A stretch of 64,000 nt of DNA from Neurospora tetrasperma FGSC 2508 (Eukaryota > Ascomycota > Sordariomycetes > Sordariales > Sordariaceae): NCBI RefSeq assembly GCF_000213175.1, contig NW_009799179.1, positions 7,823,909 to 7,887,908 on the forward strand, read 5' to 3'. The translations under genes were made by a program, and so were the position numbers. Numbering within the stretch: the first letter of the stretch is position 1; every line of letters starts with the position of its first letter. This document shows, piece after piece, positions 1 to 10,703 of this stretch. The notes beneath the pieces are model-generated. The model was not told where the DNA came from, made no database searches, and saw nothing but the letters and a program-made list of their open reading frames with translations.

Positions 1-1734
1 CGGCTTGGGAGGTCGTACCGTCCGAGAAGATGACGATGGGGAAGTTGTCGCAACCGAATTACTACCTTGTGTGGTATTGGGAGGGGATGGAGGGCGATTG
101 CCGGGTTGAGAGTTGACCTTGGAAGAAGGAATTGGTGACGAGGGAATCAATTCTGGCACGGAGTGCAAATGGGTTGCTTCATCTTGCTCTGTGGGCTCTA
201 CCTTAAAGGGCCCATCGTGGAGTAGATTTGGGTGATTTTGGGGGTGTTCTGATGGATGTAATGTCTCAGTCTCGGTCGACATGGCGGTTACCTGGTGAGA
301 GCCTTGCTCATTGGTTAAAGTGTCCTTGGAAGAAGCGGTGGTACCGTTCTCCCGTGTTGATGGATTTGGAGCCGGTTCATCCTCATTGCTGGTGCTTTCG
401 ATTTTGCCATGGGATGCGGAAGAATTTTGTGACTGGGACGAACTGACTGCTTCTCTGGAATCAGCAGCGCGAGGAAATGACTGTTCACCTTGCGGGACAG
501 CACCGGATCCGTTGGGCTTTGACGATTGATTGGCCGCGGATGCACCTGCAACGGCCGACTGTTCCGACTCTTCCTCTACCTCGGGTATCTCATCCATCGA
601 GACGCCGACTAAGATGGTATCTCGCACGTCATTGTCCGACCGGTGATGCTCAACATAAGTGCTCTGCGCTGTAGCCGGCTTCTTACCCGCTGGCTTCCGG
701 TGAGAGGATGAGTTACGTGCAGGAGCCGGAGACTTGTTGCCCCGCTTGTTACGCAAGGCACTATGATCGTGATCCTTGAGTTCTTCACCCTCAGAATCCC
801 CTTGGGTACCCCTTCGCCGGCGTCCGCGGGTGGTTGGTGTGCCGGCAGGCCTGGCAGCGGAATCGACTTTGGTGGCGGCACCACCGAATACATCATCAAT
901 CTGTTCCTGGCTATAGTCGATCCGTGCACGCTTCCTGAGCGAGTGGCCGCCTTTGCTATTTGAGTTTCCCTCATCGTCAAATTTGGGGGCTTCATGAGAG
1001 AAGTCAAAGGTCTTGGACCTTTTGCGAGCTGATGTGTTGCCAGCAGGCATGGCAGTGCTCGAGGGCGCCTCAAAGGTGAAAAGGGTTGTTGTATCCAATG
1101 CAGGTCCTCCGGCGGTGCGATCACTGTGTGGAGTGACGGGGAAGGAAGAAGTCGAATCAGGGGCCGATGGAGAAGCAGTGCGGCGCTGTTGAAGGTTTGG
1201 ATAAGCGACTTGCTTGCTCCTACCACCTCGGAGGGAACCGACTGAAGGAGCGCGTTGATGTGTCGTCGGCGGCTGATGCGCCTGTTGCTGCTGCTGCTGT
1301 TGCTGCTGCTGCGGCTGCTGTTGATGTTGTGGTTGATGTTGTGGTTGCTGAAACTGATGGCCATGCATCTGGGGATATGGGTGCGTTGAATGGTGTGGTT
1401 GATTGTTCTGCACATGCGATGTAAAGGGGATTGGAGGATTCTGAGTGGTCAGATCCGAAAAGGGGGTGTAGGTGGAGGAGGGGTGAGGCGCATGTGAGGT
1501 GCTGCCGGGAATGGAAGGGTTAACAGTGCCCGTAGTTGTGGTGTTGGAGTGGTGAGAGCCATTGACTTGGGGAAAGGGTGTAATCTGAAATTGATGCTCG
1601 AATTCGTGCTGCTGAGCAATAGGACGCTGTTGATGTTGTTGTTGGCTAAACTGTTGGTGGTGGTGAGATGTAGTTGACAGGGTTCCACGCATCTTCTTGG
1701 TCGCGCGCCCGCGGCCACCACGTCCGCGCTCCAT
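1..1734 (-). CDS. Partial disordered polyQ nuclear-type protein (N-terminal 578 codons)
   Basis: One uninterrupted minus-strand frame runs from an ATG at 1734-1732 off the left edge, so only the N-terminal 578 residues are present. It starts MERGRGGRGRATKKM, an RG-rich, AT-hook-like basic start. His/Gln-rich sequence and a polyQ tract follow (codons near 1281-1350), then a Ser/Thr/Pro-rich stretch with basic clusters such as KRSKTF, LRKRARIDY and RGRRRRG, and then acidic Ser/Glu-rich sequence. No membrane segment, signal peptide or enzymatic motif is visible. Basic patches plus low complexity suggest a chromatin- or transcription-associated protein; this is inference, and I do not recognise the family. 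No intron is needed in the visible part. The gene is divergent from the Mtc1 gene across 1.7 kb. Confidence 0.75.
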   Translation of the reverse strand, partial: MERGRGGRGRATKKMRGTLSTTSHHHQQFSQQQHQQRPIAQQHEFEHQFQITPFPQVNGSHHSNTTTTGTVNPSIPGSTSHAPHPSSTYTPFSDLTTQNPPIPFTSHVQNNQPHHSTHPYPQMHGHQFQQPQHQPQHQQQPQQQQQQQQQQAHQPPTTHQRAPSVGSLRGGRSKQVAYPNLQQRRTASPSAPDSTSSFPVTPHSDRTAGGPALDTTTLFTFEAPSSTAMPAGNTSARKRSKTFDFSHEAPKFDDEGNSNSKGGHSLRKRARIDYSQEQIDDVFGGAATKVDSAARPAGTPTTRGRRRRGTQGDSEGEELKDHDHSALRNKRGNKSPAPARNSSSHRKPAGKKPATAQSTYVEHHRSDNDVRDTILVGVSMDEIPEVEEESEQSAVAGASAANQSSKPNGSGAVPQGEQSFPRAADSREAVSSSQSQNSSASHGKIESTSNEDEPAPNPSTRENGTTASSKDTLTNEQGSHQVTAMSTETETLHPSEHPQNHPNLLHDGPFKVEPTEQDEATHLHSVPELIPSSPIPSSKVNSQPGNRPPSPPNTTQGSNSVATTSPSSSSRTVRPPKP

Positions 1735-3463
1735 GTTAAAGCAGACTTCAGTTGTAATTCACTCTGCAGCAGAAGTGAAGGACCGGACTGGACTGCACAG
1801 ACACACTTTTCTTTGAGCCTCAGCTATCAGCTGGTCAGAGTGGGAACTTGATATTATTTGGGCGGTGGTGGAACATAGCGACTCTGCCAGTGAGGCGAAA
1901 AGCCAAAGAAAAAAAATGCACTAACCTTTCAACGTGTCAGGGAGTCCGGCTTGCTACCTCAGAGCTTGTCAATGGTTGGATCCCAAAGACGCTCAGGCTT
2001 GGCGTCGGTTCGCTGAGAACAGCGTTGTCCGGTTGGGTGAAAAGGGTATGCTGGAAAAGATGCCGAATAGCAATGCTCGCTGTCTGTTTGGCAATGCTGC
2101 TTGTCCGCCGTCAAATTCCTCCTGAAGGTGAAGTGGCAGAGGATTGGCCAGAGTTGTGTGTAGTAATGGGCGACTTGCAGTTATGTCGAGGGTTGGAGGT
2201 GTTTTGAGTGAAAAGTGAGGCCGGACGCACGGGCAAAGTATGTAGTGTACTATGGTACAGTACAGATGGGATGGGCGGTATTAGTGCAAGCCGCCGGGGC
2301 CAAGCAGTTCTGTGTGAATAATGTGTGCACCCGACCGTCTGAAGAAAACCGAGGGAATCGGGACGGGCTGAAGACAGAATAATCCGAATTGGCGAGTAGG
2401 TTGAAATGCGCGAAAGGGAGGTAGAGATGATGTTGCGGCGTCTTCCTCAAGTCGCTGCTTGATTTGTTGGCTGGGAAAGAGGCCGTGACTTTGACGGCCG
2501 AGTAGATTTCTTCCTCGCATCAATTTTGGAGGTTCAGATTCCCGAATAACTGAAGCTACAGCCAATCGTACACGAGTACAGGTTGCAGTCCTGTCCTGGC
2601 AGACCCACTGCACAGCTGGCTGCCAGTCGACAAGGCCACTAACATGCTCCAGCTCATGTGTCGAATGAGACAGCTGGCCAATTACACTTCACCATTTGCA
2701 GCGTGCAAGTGTGGATCAACACAACCTTGGCCGCTCTTTTGCTTCATGCCAGTCATTGCGCGAGCCACCTGGCTGGATTCACTCTGAACAGAACCTGAAT
2801 GGGCCACTGCAAGCTGGCAGGCAATTGAGGGGTGTCTGGAGTAATGATGAACTTTGCGTTTAACACTCGTGGTCCAGCTCCGACAGTACGTAGTGCGTTG
2901 AGGACAATAAGGCTGACGACTGATGATGAGGCTCCCGTCTCACCAACAAGGATAAGGAAGGGCTGCAAGAATAAAGTGGATGCCTTGCGCCTCTCCGGCA
3001 TTGCTCCAGCCCCAGAGTGACGACGATTCACTTATTCTTGACCCCAACACAAACCGTTATTACATTGATGTGCTTGCTACAAACCACCTTGAGAATTTTA
3101 TATAATGTGCGTGTAAGAGCGCCCAAGTCAAGTCAGAGTATGCTTCTCGCACACCCACAAGTGATGATGGATGATATGACTTTCCATTTTCCCTCTTCGT
3201 GTTTGTGTAGGTACACAGTAAGAGTGCACAAGTACCCGTGTACCGACCGACACATTCGTGCAACCCCGCAAATCCGCACCCACCAACTCTGCCTGGTCCC
3301 CGCAGTGCTTTGGGTGCGTGCCCCGTCCCTGGATGGCCTGGACTGTGCTCCCGCCCGCCGCCGCTCCCTTATCTCGATTGAATCCACCCAGAGACATCAT
3401 TCCACCCCCTCGAACAACCCAACACAAGAACATCGGGACGCACATTGCCCGCCAACACACACA
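1735..3463. other. Intergenic region between divergent genes (shared promoter region)
   Basis: This 1.7 kb stretch lies between the start codons of the minus-strand polyQ protein and the plus-strand Mtc1 gene. It contains only short overlapping open frames with no recognisable protein signal. The last 150 bases before 3464 are rich in C/A (CCAACAC, CACACACA), typical of a fungal 5' leader. I see no RNA gene or mobile element. Confidence 0.5.
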
Positions 3464-5135
3464 ATGGCCACCAAACGATCCAAGACTGATCCTACCGACG
3501 ACGAACTCGGTGAGCTCTTCGAGGGCATCGGCGACGACATTGCCATCAAAAAGTCATCGACGCCAAAGACCAAGCGAGCGCCTGCCAAGCCCAAGAACGA
3601 TGCTGCCGACCGAGATATCCTGGCCGAGCTAGAGGACGAGCTTGTCTCGAAAGCCCCCGAAAGACCTCATACGCCTCGCGTCCGCGACATCGCTGCCAGA
3701 GCTTCGCCGGCAAAGCGCACCTCGACCAACACTCCACCTCCTCCCGCTGCTGACACCGGCGCTTCCACACGAAAGTCAGGCGAAAGCACCGCATCCCACC
3801 CGACCGGCACCTTCACCCCCAGTGCGACAAGCTCCGATCCGCACGAATCCGAGAAGAAGCCAGCCGAGAAGCCACAACCAGCTGCGAACTCTGGCGGAAG
3901 TTGGTGGGGAGGCTTCTTGTCTACTGCCGCCTCAACTGCTGCTGCCGCCGTGAAGCAAGCCGAAGCCGCCGTCAAGGAGATTCAGCAAAACGAGGAAGCT
4001 AAGAAATGGGCCGACCAGGTTCGCGGCAACGTGGGCGCTTTGCGCGGCCTCGGTAAGTCTTGTTCTCCAGATGGAACTCACTGCCGTCCCCACCATGTCT
4101 CTTTCTGTCATTGCAATCAAATGCTGATTGGTATCCTTCATCGCAGTTGGAGAAGATCTCGTACACCGCGCCATCCCAACATTCACCAATATTCTCCATA
4201 CCCTCGCCCCGCCCATTTCATCGCACGAGAGGCTCCTTATCCACATCACTCACGACCTCGTCGGATATCCCTCTCTCGATCCCCTTATCCACGGTGTCTT
4301 TAGTCGTGTCATGTCCCAGGTCGAGGGCGGCGATCTCCTGGTCATCCAGCGGAGCCAAGAGTCAACAGCACGCAACTCGTCCGAGAAGCCTTCCTTCTTC
4401 GGTGGCTCATCAACAGTCGGCTGGCGCGACGGGCCCTGGTGGCGGCAAGTCGAGATCCCTCGCGACCTAGGTGTCATCAACGGGCTTGTCGAGGGAACCA
4501 AGCTCTGCCGGGCTAACGCCGAGGGTTATGCCAACGATTACTTCGCCGCGCACGGTGGCATCGAGGCGGCGCGTCAGCGAGCAATGGAGCCGGCCCGCGA
4601 AAGCAACCCCGTCCGGACTTCAGACATCTTCCTGTCGGTGCAGGCCATCGGTGTGAAGGAGGACAAGGCGCTCTTTGCGGGCTCGTCAGCCGCGGAGAAG
4701 GAGAAGGAGTCATCTGATGTTTTGGACGAGGACAAGACTGACGACTTGGTCTGCTTTGCTGTCTACCTCTTTGATCCCATCCATGATATCCAGTACTCGG
4801 CCGTTAGCCAGTCCATCCCCGCCAAGTGGATCCGCTGGCTGGACGCTGCCGCCGCGCCCCTTACCCCTGGCAGTGCCGATGAGGGTCAAGAGTTCGATTT
4901 TGAGCGTGTACCGGAGGAGATTCGTGAAATTGTCGAAAGCGGTGGCGTTGACCCGCGCGAGTGGGTTGCTGAGTGGGTGGAGGAGGCACTGAACCTCTCT
5001 GTGGGTATCATCGCCCAGCGCTACGTTGCGCGCAGAATGGGCGTTGGTGAGGGCAGCATTGGTAAGGGAAAGCAAAAGGTGGAGACCATCCTGGAGGAGG
5101 GCGGAAGTGAGGCTGCTCGGGCAGGCCTCATCTGA
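3464..5135 (+). CDS. mtc1: Mtc1 family protein (maintenance of telomere capping 1)
   Basis: Two exons, 3464-4052 and 4147-5135, encode 525 aa. The 94 bp intron (GTAAGT...CAG, CTGAT branch) splits a Val codon and restores the frame exactly. The N-terminus is charged and disordered (DDELGELFEGIGDDI) and Ala/Pro/Ser-rich to about residue 145. The conserved part includes SGGSWWGGFLSTAAS, KQAEAAVKEIQQNEEAKKWA, then THDLVGYPSLDPLIHGVFSR, EGGDLLVIQRSQES and VGIIAQRYVARRMG near the C-terminus, all characteristic of the filamentous-fungal Mtc1 family. Yeast Mtc1 is a peripheral protein of the early secretory pathway, named for a genetic interaction with cdc13; its biochemical role is not settled. The ATG at 3464 has a good context (ACAATGGCC). 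An in-frame upstream extension exists but lacks family-like sequence. Confidence 0.88.
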
Positions 5136-7866
5136 AAGAAACAGACATGTTGATGATTTGGCTTACAATGAGGCGTTCTTCTTTGGGTCTTTGTTCGTTT
5201 TTTTGTCTTACGCAATACCAAGTTGGTCATAATATTACACGCTAATGGACACAACTGGAAAGGACTTTTCTACCAGGCCACAACAAGGAATCCTCAAATT
5301 GCCAACTGACAGCAACAACTAGTCCTATCATCTTGTGCTCAAGGAGGCCAGTGTCCGAGTAGGCTATGTTGCCAGCTCCGACTGCTTCTTCACGGCGCGA
5401 CCACCCCATGTCAGGAACCCCCAAGTCTTGGCATGCGTCAACTTGTTCCACTCACAGAAGCCCCGTACGGGCGAGCCGCAACAGTGGAGTTGTATCAACC
5501 GTTGGTCCGTGGCCCGAGTTTGTAGTGTAAATTTCACCGCCGTCCTTGCTGCGGACAACAGCCTCTGGAGATTGTCAAATTGTTTGCACGGGTCAAGAAA
5601 TGCGCAAGAAACATGCGAAGGGCTGGTTTTCTTCAATCATAGCCGTAGTATTTTGACTGCGGCGGACAAAAACAGATCTATTTCAATCGAATACAATCGG
5701 GGTTTTGTCCTTTTCGAATTTCCTTCTGGTCTGCCAGCGCCTTTCCCAATACGGTATTCTAACATTTCCCATGTAAGTCAGCACAACATCAACATCAACT
5801 CCATATCTTCAACTTCCATGAACGAATTCGATCCGCAGAACAACCCCCGGACTTCCAGCATGCAAGGATCGAAGTGTAACATCACTTACATACCTAGGTA
5901 ATTTCATCTATATAATGCTTACACCTGAATGCCAGTAACACGCCCCACACAAACCATTCTTCACTATAAGGACCATGACATGACCAATGCCGAATACCGG
6001 TCACTTGGTTTCCCACTGCGACTCTCTGCGGCGTAGCTGGTTTTGACAGGCGTGACAGGTTCAGTTGGCTATTCGTGAACTGGTGTAATGTGATCTTTGT
6101 CGGTCAAGTCCTCAACGACGACTTCGTCACATCTACAATCCAAGTTAGTAAGACACGTTACACAGAACCAAACTATGAACATTGCTGGTACTCGTTGATG
6201 ATGGATGGTTTGCCCGGCAGCCTGGTTGGCTTTGGGGAGATCTCACCGCAGTGAGAATGAGTGTGGATTGGGTTCCGAGTTTGGTTATGAATGATGCGGA
6301 ACAATACCTACAAGCATTTCACGCCCTTCGGTATACATACCTGAAGGTCTTTTCTTTCAAAGAGTCTTATACGTGATGATGGTAATCTGGGGCACTTCAG
6401 TCACGGCTCATTGGCAGTCAGCACGAAGGCTTCTTGGAGAAACTCAGCATGAAAATGTGCGGAAGCATTGTAAGTGCTAAGCTGACTGGACTCTGGAACA
6501 GTCAGGTACCTACCCGAACGACCTTTCTCGTCCTGTAGGTATTGGCACCGACAGCGGCAAATAGAGGGTTTACTCCCCATAATCGTACACAACATGTAAG
6601 GTTCTTTTTTTCCACATGGCCATCATTGAACTGCCAGAAACCCCTTTTGTCATTCTGTCAAGTAATAGCAACATGAACCCCCCCAAATTGAGGCACAACT
6701 CAATCCTTAACGACTCAGCCCAGCCCAACTGAAAGTGGACATTCGCTCGCGTTCCACGATTCCATTTGGGTTACATATAGCTGCGTCAACGGGCAGTGAC
6801 TAAAGCCGATCACATACCTACCCTACCTACCTTACCGAGCCGCAAGGTCACAGCCGGTGTCCCAAGCACCTGGAGCCGAAAGCTTCCAATGAGCTTCTGA
6901 CTGTGGGTCACCACCTAGCCAGGATGCAAGAGCATAATATTTACATGCTCGGTCAAGCAATTCACTGCACGTGGCAGCCCAGAAATTGCAGGGAGGTCAT
7001 AAGGAGAGGGATGAGCCAAGGCCTCGGAAATCTCTGCGATCCGAGGGCCAGAGGGATGTCGGAAGCTTGGTTTTGTCTCTGTACTTGGCCCGGTGATACG
7101 GCCAAGACCGTAAGACGAGTTGCAAACAGGTTGCCTGGTGTATGAGTTGAGGTGTCTGGCCTTTGGAGGAGGTCTTGTGGGATAATGTCTTCCTCAAGTC
7201 TAGCGCATATGAGACTAAAAGAGCTAAAGATGTGTTTCTCGAGAAGGATTCAGCCACTCAAGAAATGATGAGGAAGAGTAAAGCCGTAGTTGATTTGAGG
7301 GTAAACCAGCGAGGGTCAAACATCGAGTCTATGGTACTACCTACGCAAGGACCATCACCGCCACTCAGCGCTCAAGATCACGAGAACTTCAAGAAGACTA
7401 CCAGCAACTCACGCAATGGTATGTTTCTCACCATGACACTTGGCTGTGTGTCAGCACATTCGCCCAATGTGGGAATATCGATCCCGGTGAGAGTGATTCT
7501 GGTGACAAAGCTCAGAGAGGCACAGGAGTAGACTGCTCACTCTGACGATGTTGGCTTGTTGGTTGATTCGTAGGTAGTCTCGACAATATCACGGCGGTGT
7601 GATGTATGTGGCTCTGTCAACATGAGGGATCATGATATGGACAGATGCGGTATCATCCAGCGGCTTGACTGCGCAGAGTGATAGCCATGAACTAGGCAAT
7701 TGCTAGACGTTCCAAAGTCTATAAGAAGACCGAGGAACCATCGCCAACTGTGTACAATCTTTTTCCTCATCATCATCATCATCACACACTTCACCAGCAC
7801 AATCATCATTCAACAATCCATATTTCACCTAACCTGTCACCTACCTATCCAAACCCATCAACCAGA
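5136..7866. other. Long intergenic region without a supported gene
   Basis: In these 2.7 kb I see only scattered short frames on both strands. The longest, plus 5335-5901, has irregular codon use and no motif. A plus frame at 7163-7531 contains a donor-like GTATGT but no partner exon I could support. The last 150 bases carry a TATA-like box and a CA/CAT-rich leader for the secreted-protein gene that follows. Confidence 0.5.
7720..7726 (+). promoter_or_regulatory. TATA-like box of the small secreted protein gene
   Basis: TATAAGA lies about 140 bases upstream of the ATG at 7867 and is followed by a CAT/CA-rich leader. Position and leader composition fit a fungal core promoter; no transcript start is known. 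Confidence 0.45.
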
Positions 7867-8286
7867 ATGTTCGCTCTCAACACCATCGTCGTCGCCATCG
7901 CGGCCCTCGCCGCCACCGCTCAGGGTGCCCCTACCGAGACTACCGTCGAATCTCGCCAGGTCGCCTGCCCCGCCAGCGTCCAGCTCTGCGGCTGGCGTAT
8001 CCTTAACGATCTCAAGTGTAAGTTCATCTTTGCTTCCCAGCTCTAGAAATAACATATAGGCGCAGGCAAAAGAGCAGAAAGAAGAGCTAACCAAGAAATT
8101 ACCTAATGGGGCACAGGCTCTGACAAGGCTCACCTCCTCGCCATTTCTCCCCCCGGGACCACCGAGGGCCAGATATTCAACGCCATCTACGAGACTAACT
8201 CCACCGGCTCCGTCTGGCACTTTGTCCAGCAGTGCAATGGATGCAACAACTTTGGGGTTGGTATCCCGGCGACTGTTTGCGTCTAG
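7867..8286 (+). CDS. Small secreted cysteine-rich protein (106 aa)
   Basis: Exons 7867-8017 and 8117-8286. The 99 bp intron (GTAAGT...CACAG, with GCTAAC branch) splits a Cys codon and leaves one open frame. The precursor begins MFALNTIVVAIAALAATAQG, a clear signal peptide, followed by a short acidic propeptide-like stretch ending in ESR. The mature part has six cysteines (CPASVQLCGW, KCSDK, QCNGCNN, TVCV), enough for three disulfides, and ends right after the last Cys. Small size, secretion and paired cysteines match the general profile of fungal small secreted proteins or candidate effectors, but I do not recognise a family. A TATA-like box lies about 140 bp upstream. Without the splice the protein would stop in the intron, which supports the two-exon model. 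Confidence 0.75.
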
Positions 8287-9468
8287 AGAGTTGGTGCTTG
8301 TCTTGCACTTTGTCACTCGAGGAGACATTTTGGGGCAATGGGATGTGATGAAGAACGAAGGGTGGCAGTTTTTTTTCTTGATGGTTTGTGGCTTTACCAG
8401 CTAGGCCAGCTGTTCATTCCTTGTACACAAACTCTCGGTATTTAGTCGGTAGATCGAAATTAGAGTCTCACGATCTGCGCGCAAATGAATCGCTCTTTCC
8501 TTGATACAATGAGTGACACCCGCCACTGCAAAGGATGAGATTTGAACTCGAACTGAAGCCGTGCATATAGGGTGACAAGAACGGAAGGCGCAAACCTTCA
8601 ACATAACGTCAGCAGCCACTGGCATGGCGGGCCGTCTCCCGTTGACCGATTGTTTGTGTACTACATAGGTCTTATACGAACTTTTCTTAATTATTCTAGG
8701 GTTGTAGGCTTTGGGATTCCCGTCAGTTGCCTTCTTATCCCTTCAGGTAAACTGTGCGAAAAGATATCGTGGAGTGTCTTCAGTCTTCCAACTGGGCATA
8801 CGACCCCAAACAGCTGCTACAGAAGAGGGTTAGGGTTCTCCCTTTGTTCGAATGACACATCTCATTGAGAACAAGCCGCCACGTCTCCTTCCCGACTCTG
8901 GTTTTGTCATCTTGTCAACACAGCTACTGCCTCTGCCCTTTTACTCTTGATTTCCAAAGACTCATCTCCATCGTAGGTACATAGCGCAATTCGTCACCCC
9001 CCAAAACCCGAACCCACTCAACCCCCACGGTCCGTCGGTAACTGCCGGCGTTGACAGGGAACCCCGCACTTTCTCAGCGCTTGTGCCCCACGCTGCACGT
9101 AAGGCGAGTGGGCTGACAAACAGGCTTGTGAAAGGTTTCATTGCAGCCCCGTTTTTTTTCCACTTGCGCATTTTCCCTGAAACACTCATCGATCCTCCAC
9201 TCATCATCTGCATCCAGCGTCTCGGGTCCGGACAACAACAACTTCATTTCAACTTAACGACAACGAAATACCATCATCTAATCTTGGTTTACTACCTCAA
9301 ACATACCTGCATAACCTTTTATCAACAGCACCACACTCATCTTCTACCGACCGACACCCCAGTTCCAACAGGGCATCCATCCATCTACCACCCCACAGAG
9401 CAAACCCAGACCACACCACCCGCCACGAACGAGGAGGCCACGTGGACAAGCAAAAATCAACAAAAAAA
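8287..9468. other. Intergenic region
   Basis: No convincing coding sequence lies between the secreted-protein gene and the next start. The final 250 bases are C/A-rich (ACAACAACTT, CATCATCTAATC), typical of a leader. A minus-strand T-arm-like motif near 8536-8552 was considered and rejected as a tRNA. Two adjacent TTAGGG-like hexamers at about 8827-8838 are too short to be a telomeric array. Confidence 0.45.
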
Positions 9469-10232
9469 ATGTCATCATCAACATTACCACCACCACCACC
9501 ATCAACCTCGCAGCCGCTCTCCCTAGCAGCCGCCGCCTCCTTCCTCGCCGAAAAAGCCCGCTCCACCTCCCAACTAATCGACAAGACCCTTCTTCCACCT
9601 CCATCCAGACCCATTACCGACCCTTGGAACCCCTACCCTTCCAACCCCTCCCTGACCAGGCTGACCAAGCTCTCAGCCAAGCTCCTCCAATTCAACCAGC
9701 ACGCCAACACGCTCGGTGACTGTCTGACCAGCGCGGCTAGTGCCGGCGTAGCTGACGAGCTGGCCAGCACGCTGGACAAGGCGCTGACGAGGTGTGATCA
9801 GGGCGTGGAGGTGGTTAGCGGGCAGGTGGAGTGGCTGGGGAGGGACGACGTAGGTACGGATGTGTTGCAGCTCAATCAGCCGGGGACGGGGAAAGGGAAA
9901 ACGGAGGTTGATGGACAGGTGATGGAGGAGTATGCGGACTTGTTGATTGCCTACTCAAGATTGTTCATCTTTGGGTCGCAGATTGTCATGTGAGTGTGAA
10001 CCTGGCTACCTGGCTGGCTGGCTTTGAGTGAGGAGGAGGAGGAGTGATAACTGCCTTTTTGTGTGTGTGATGTGATGTGATGTGCACGGCTAACAGTGGA
10101 AACAAAAACAGTTTGGACAAAAACGAGCAAGCGGAGTGGATGGCTAAGGCGGATGTTGACAAGATGATCAACAGGGCTGAAGAGTCGGCGAAAAAGGTGT
10201 TGCTTGGGAAGAGCATCCTTAGGCAGCTGTAA
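9469..10232 (+). CDS. Uncharacterised 218 aa protein
   Basis: Exons 9469-9989 and 10097-10232. The 107 bp intron begins GTGAGT and ends TAACAG, and the phase is kept. The start MSSSTLPPPPPS is in strong context (eight A before ATG). A Pro/Ser-rich leader is followed by helical, Ala/Leu-rich sequence (PLSLAAAASFLAEKARSTSQ), a Trp-Pro-Tyr turn (DPWNPYPSNPS), then long amphipathic helices (LAKLSAKLL-like, ADELASTLDKALTRC, EEYADLLIAYSRLFIFG). The C-terminal exon is charged and helical (EWMAKADVDKMINRAEES). It looks like a soluble, largely helical protein, possibly a coiled-coil subunit of a complex; that is inference. I recognise no family. The intron carries a short TGTGATG microsatellite. Confidence 0.65.
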
Positions 10233-10703
10233 TGGTTGCCTAACTTGCTTTTCATGGGGCTTTCTTGGGGATATGTGCGACAGTGTGAGCCCATCAAGAG
10301 GTTTTTTTTTTTTTCTTGGGATTTCTTTTTTCTTTCGAATTGGAAACAACTATCAGGAAGTTCATCACTGAGATGGTCGAATGCATTGTTTTTGGGGAAT
10401 CGGATACGTGAGGGGGGGCAATCTGGGTTGTCGTGCTTGTGTGACGACAAGCAGTGAACGGAAGCAATCACATGAGGGCGAAAAAAAATAAAAAGGTCAC
10501 TTTGGCATGGAATGTATTGATAGCATTATATAGCCACGACAGCGTTCGTTCTAGGAGCAAATGAGGCTGGTAGGTAGGTAGGGACGTTCTTGATATCCAG
10601 ATCTTTCCACCCAGATTCCTCACGCCAGTCTACTAACCAAGCTCAGTCGTGTTCTAATAGTTTTCCGCCTTTGAATTCCAGCTAACATAGAGAGAGGTAA
10701 ACA
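10233..10703. other. Short intergenic region
   Basis: Contains a T-tract (10303-10315), A-rich sequence and a TAGGTAGGTAGG microsatellite near 10570. No gene or RNA is evident. Confidence 0.4.

Noticed and set aside
5335-5901. 188-codon plus-strand frame
   Set aside because: No signal, motif or splice logic, and it overlaps an equally plausible random minus-strand frame.
8480-8600. tRNA-like T-arm motif (GAGTTCAAATCTC on the minus strand)
   Set aside because: No matching acceptor stem, D-arm or anticodon arm could be found at the required spacing.
8825-8840. Telomere-like GGGTTAGGGTT
   Set aside because: Fewer than two complete repeats; expected by chance and not next to any telomeric structure.
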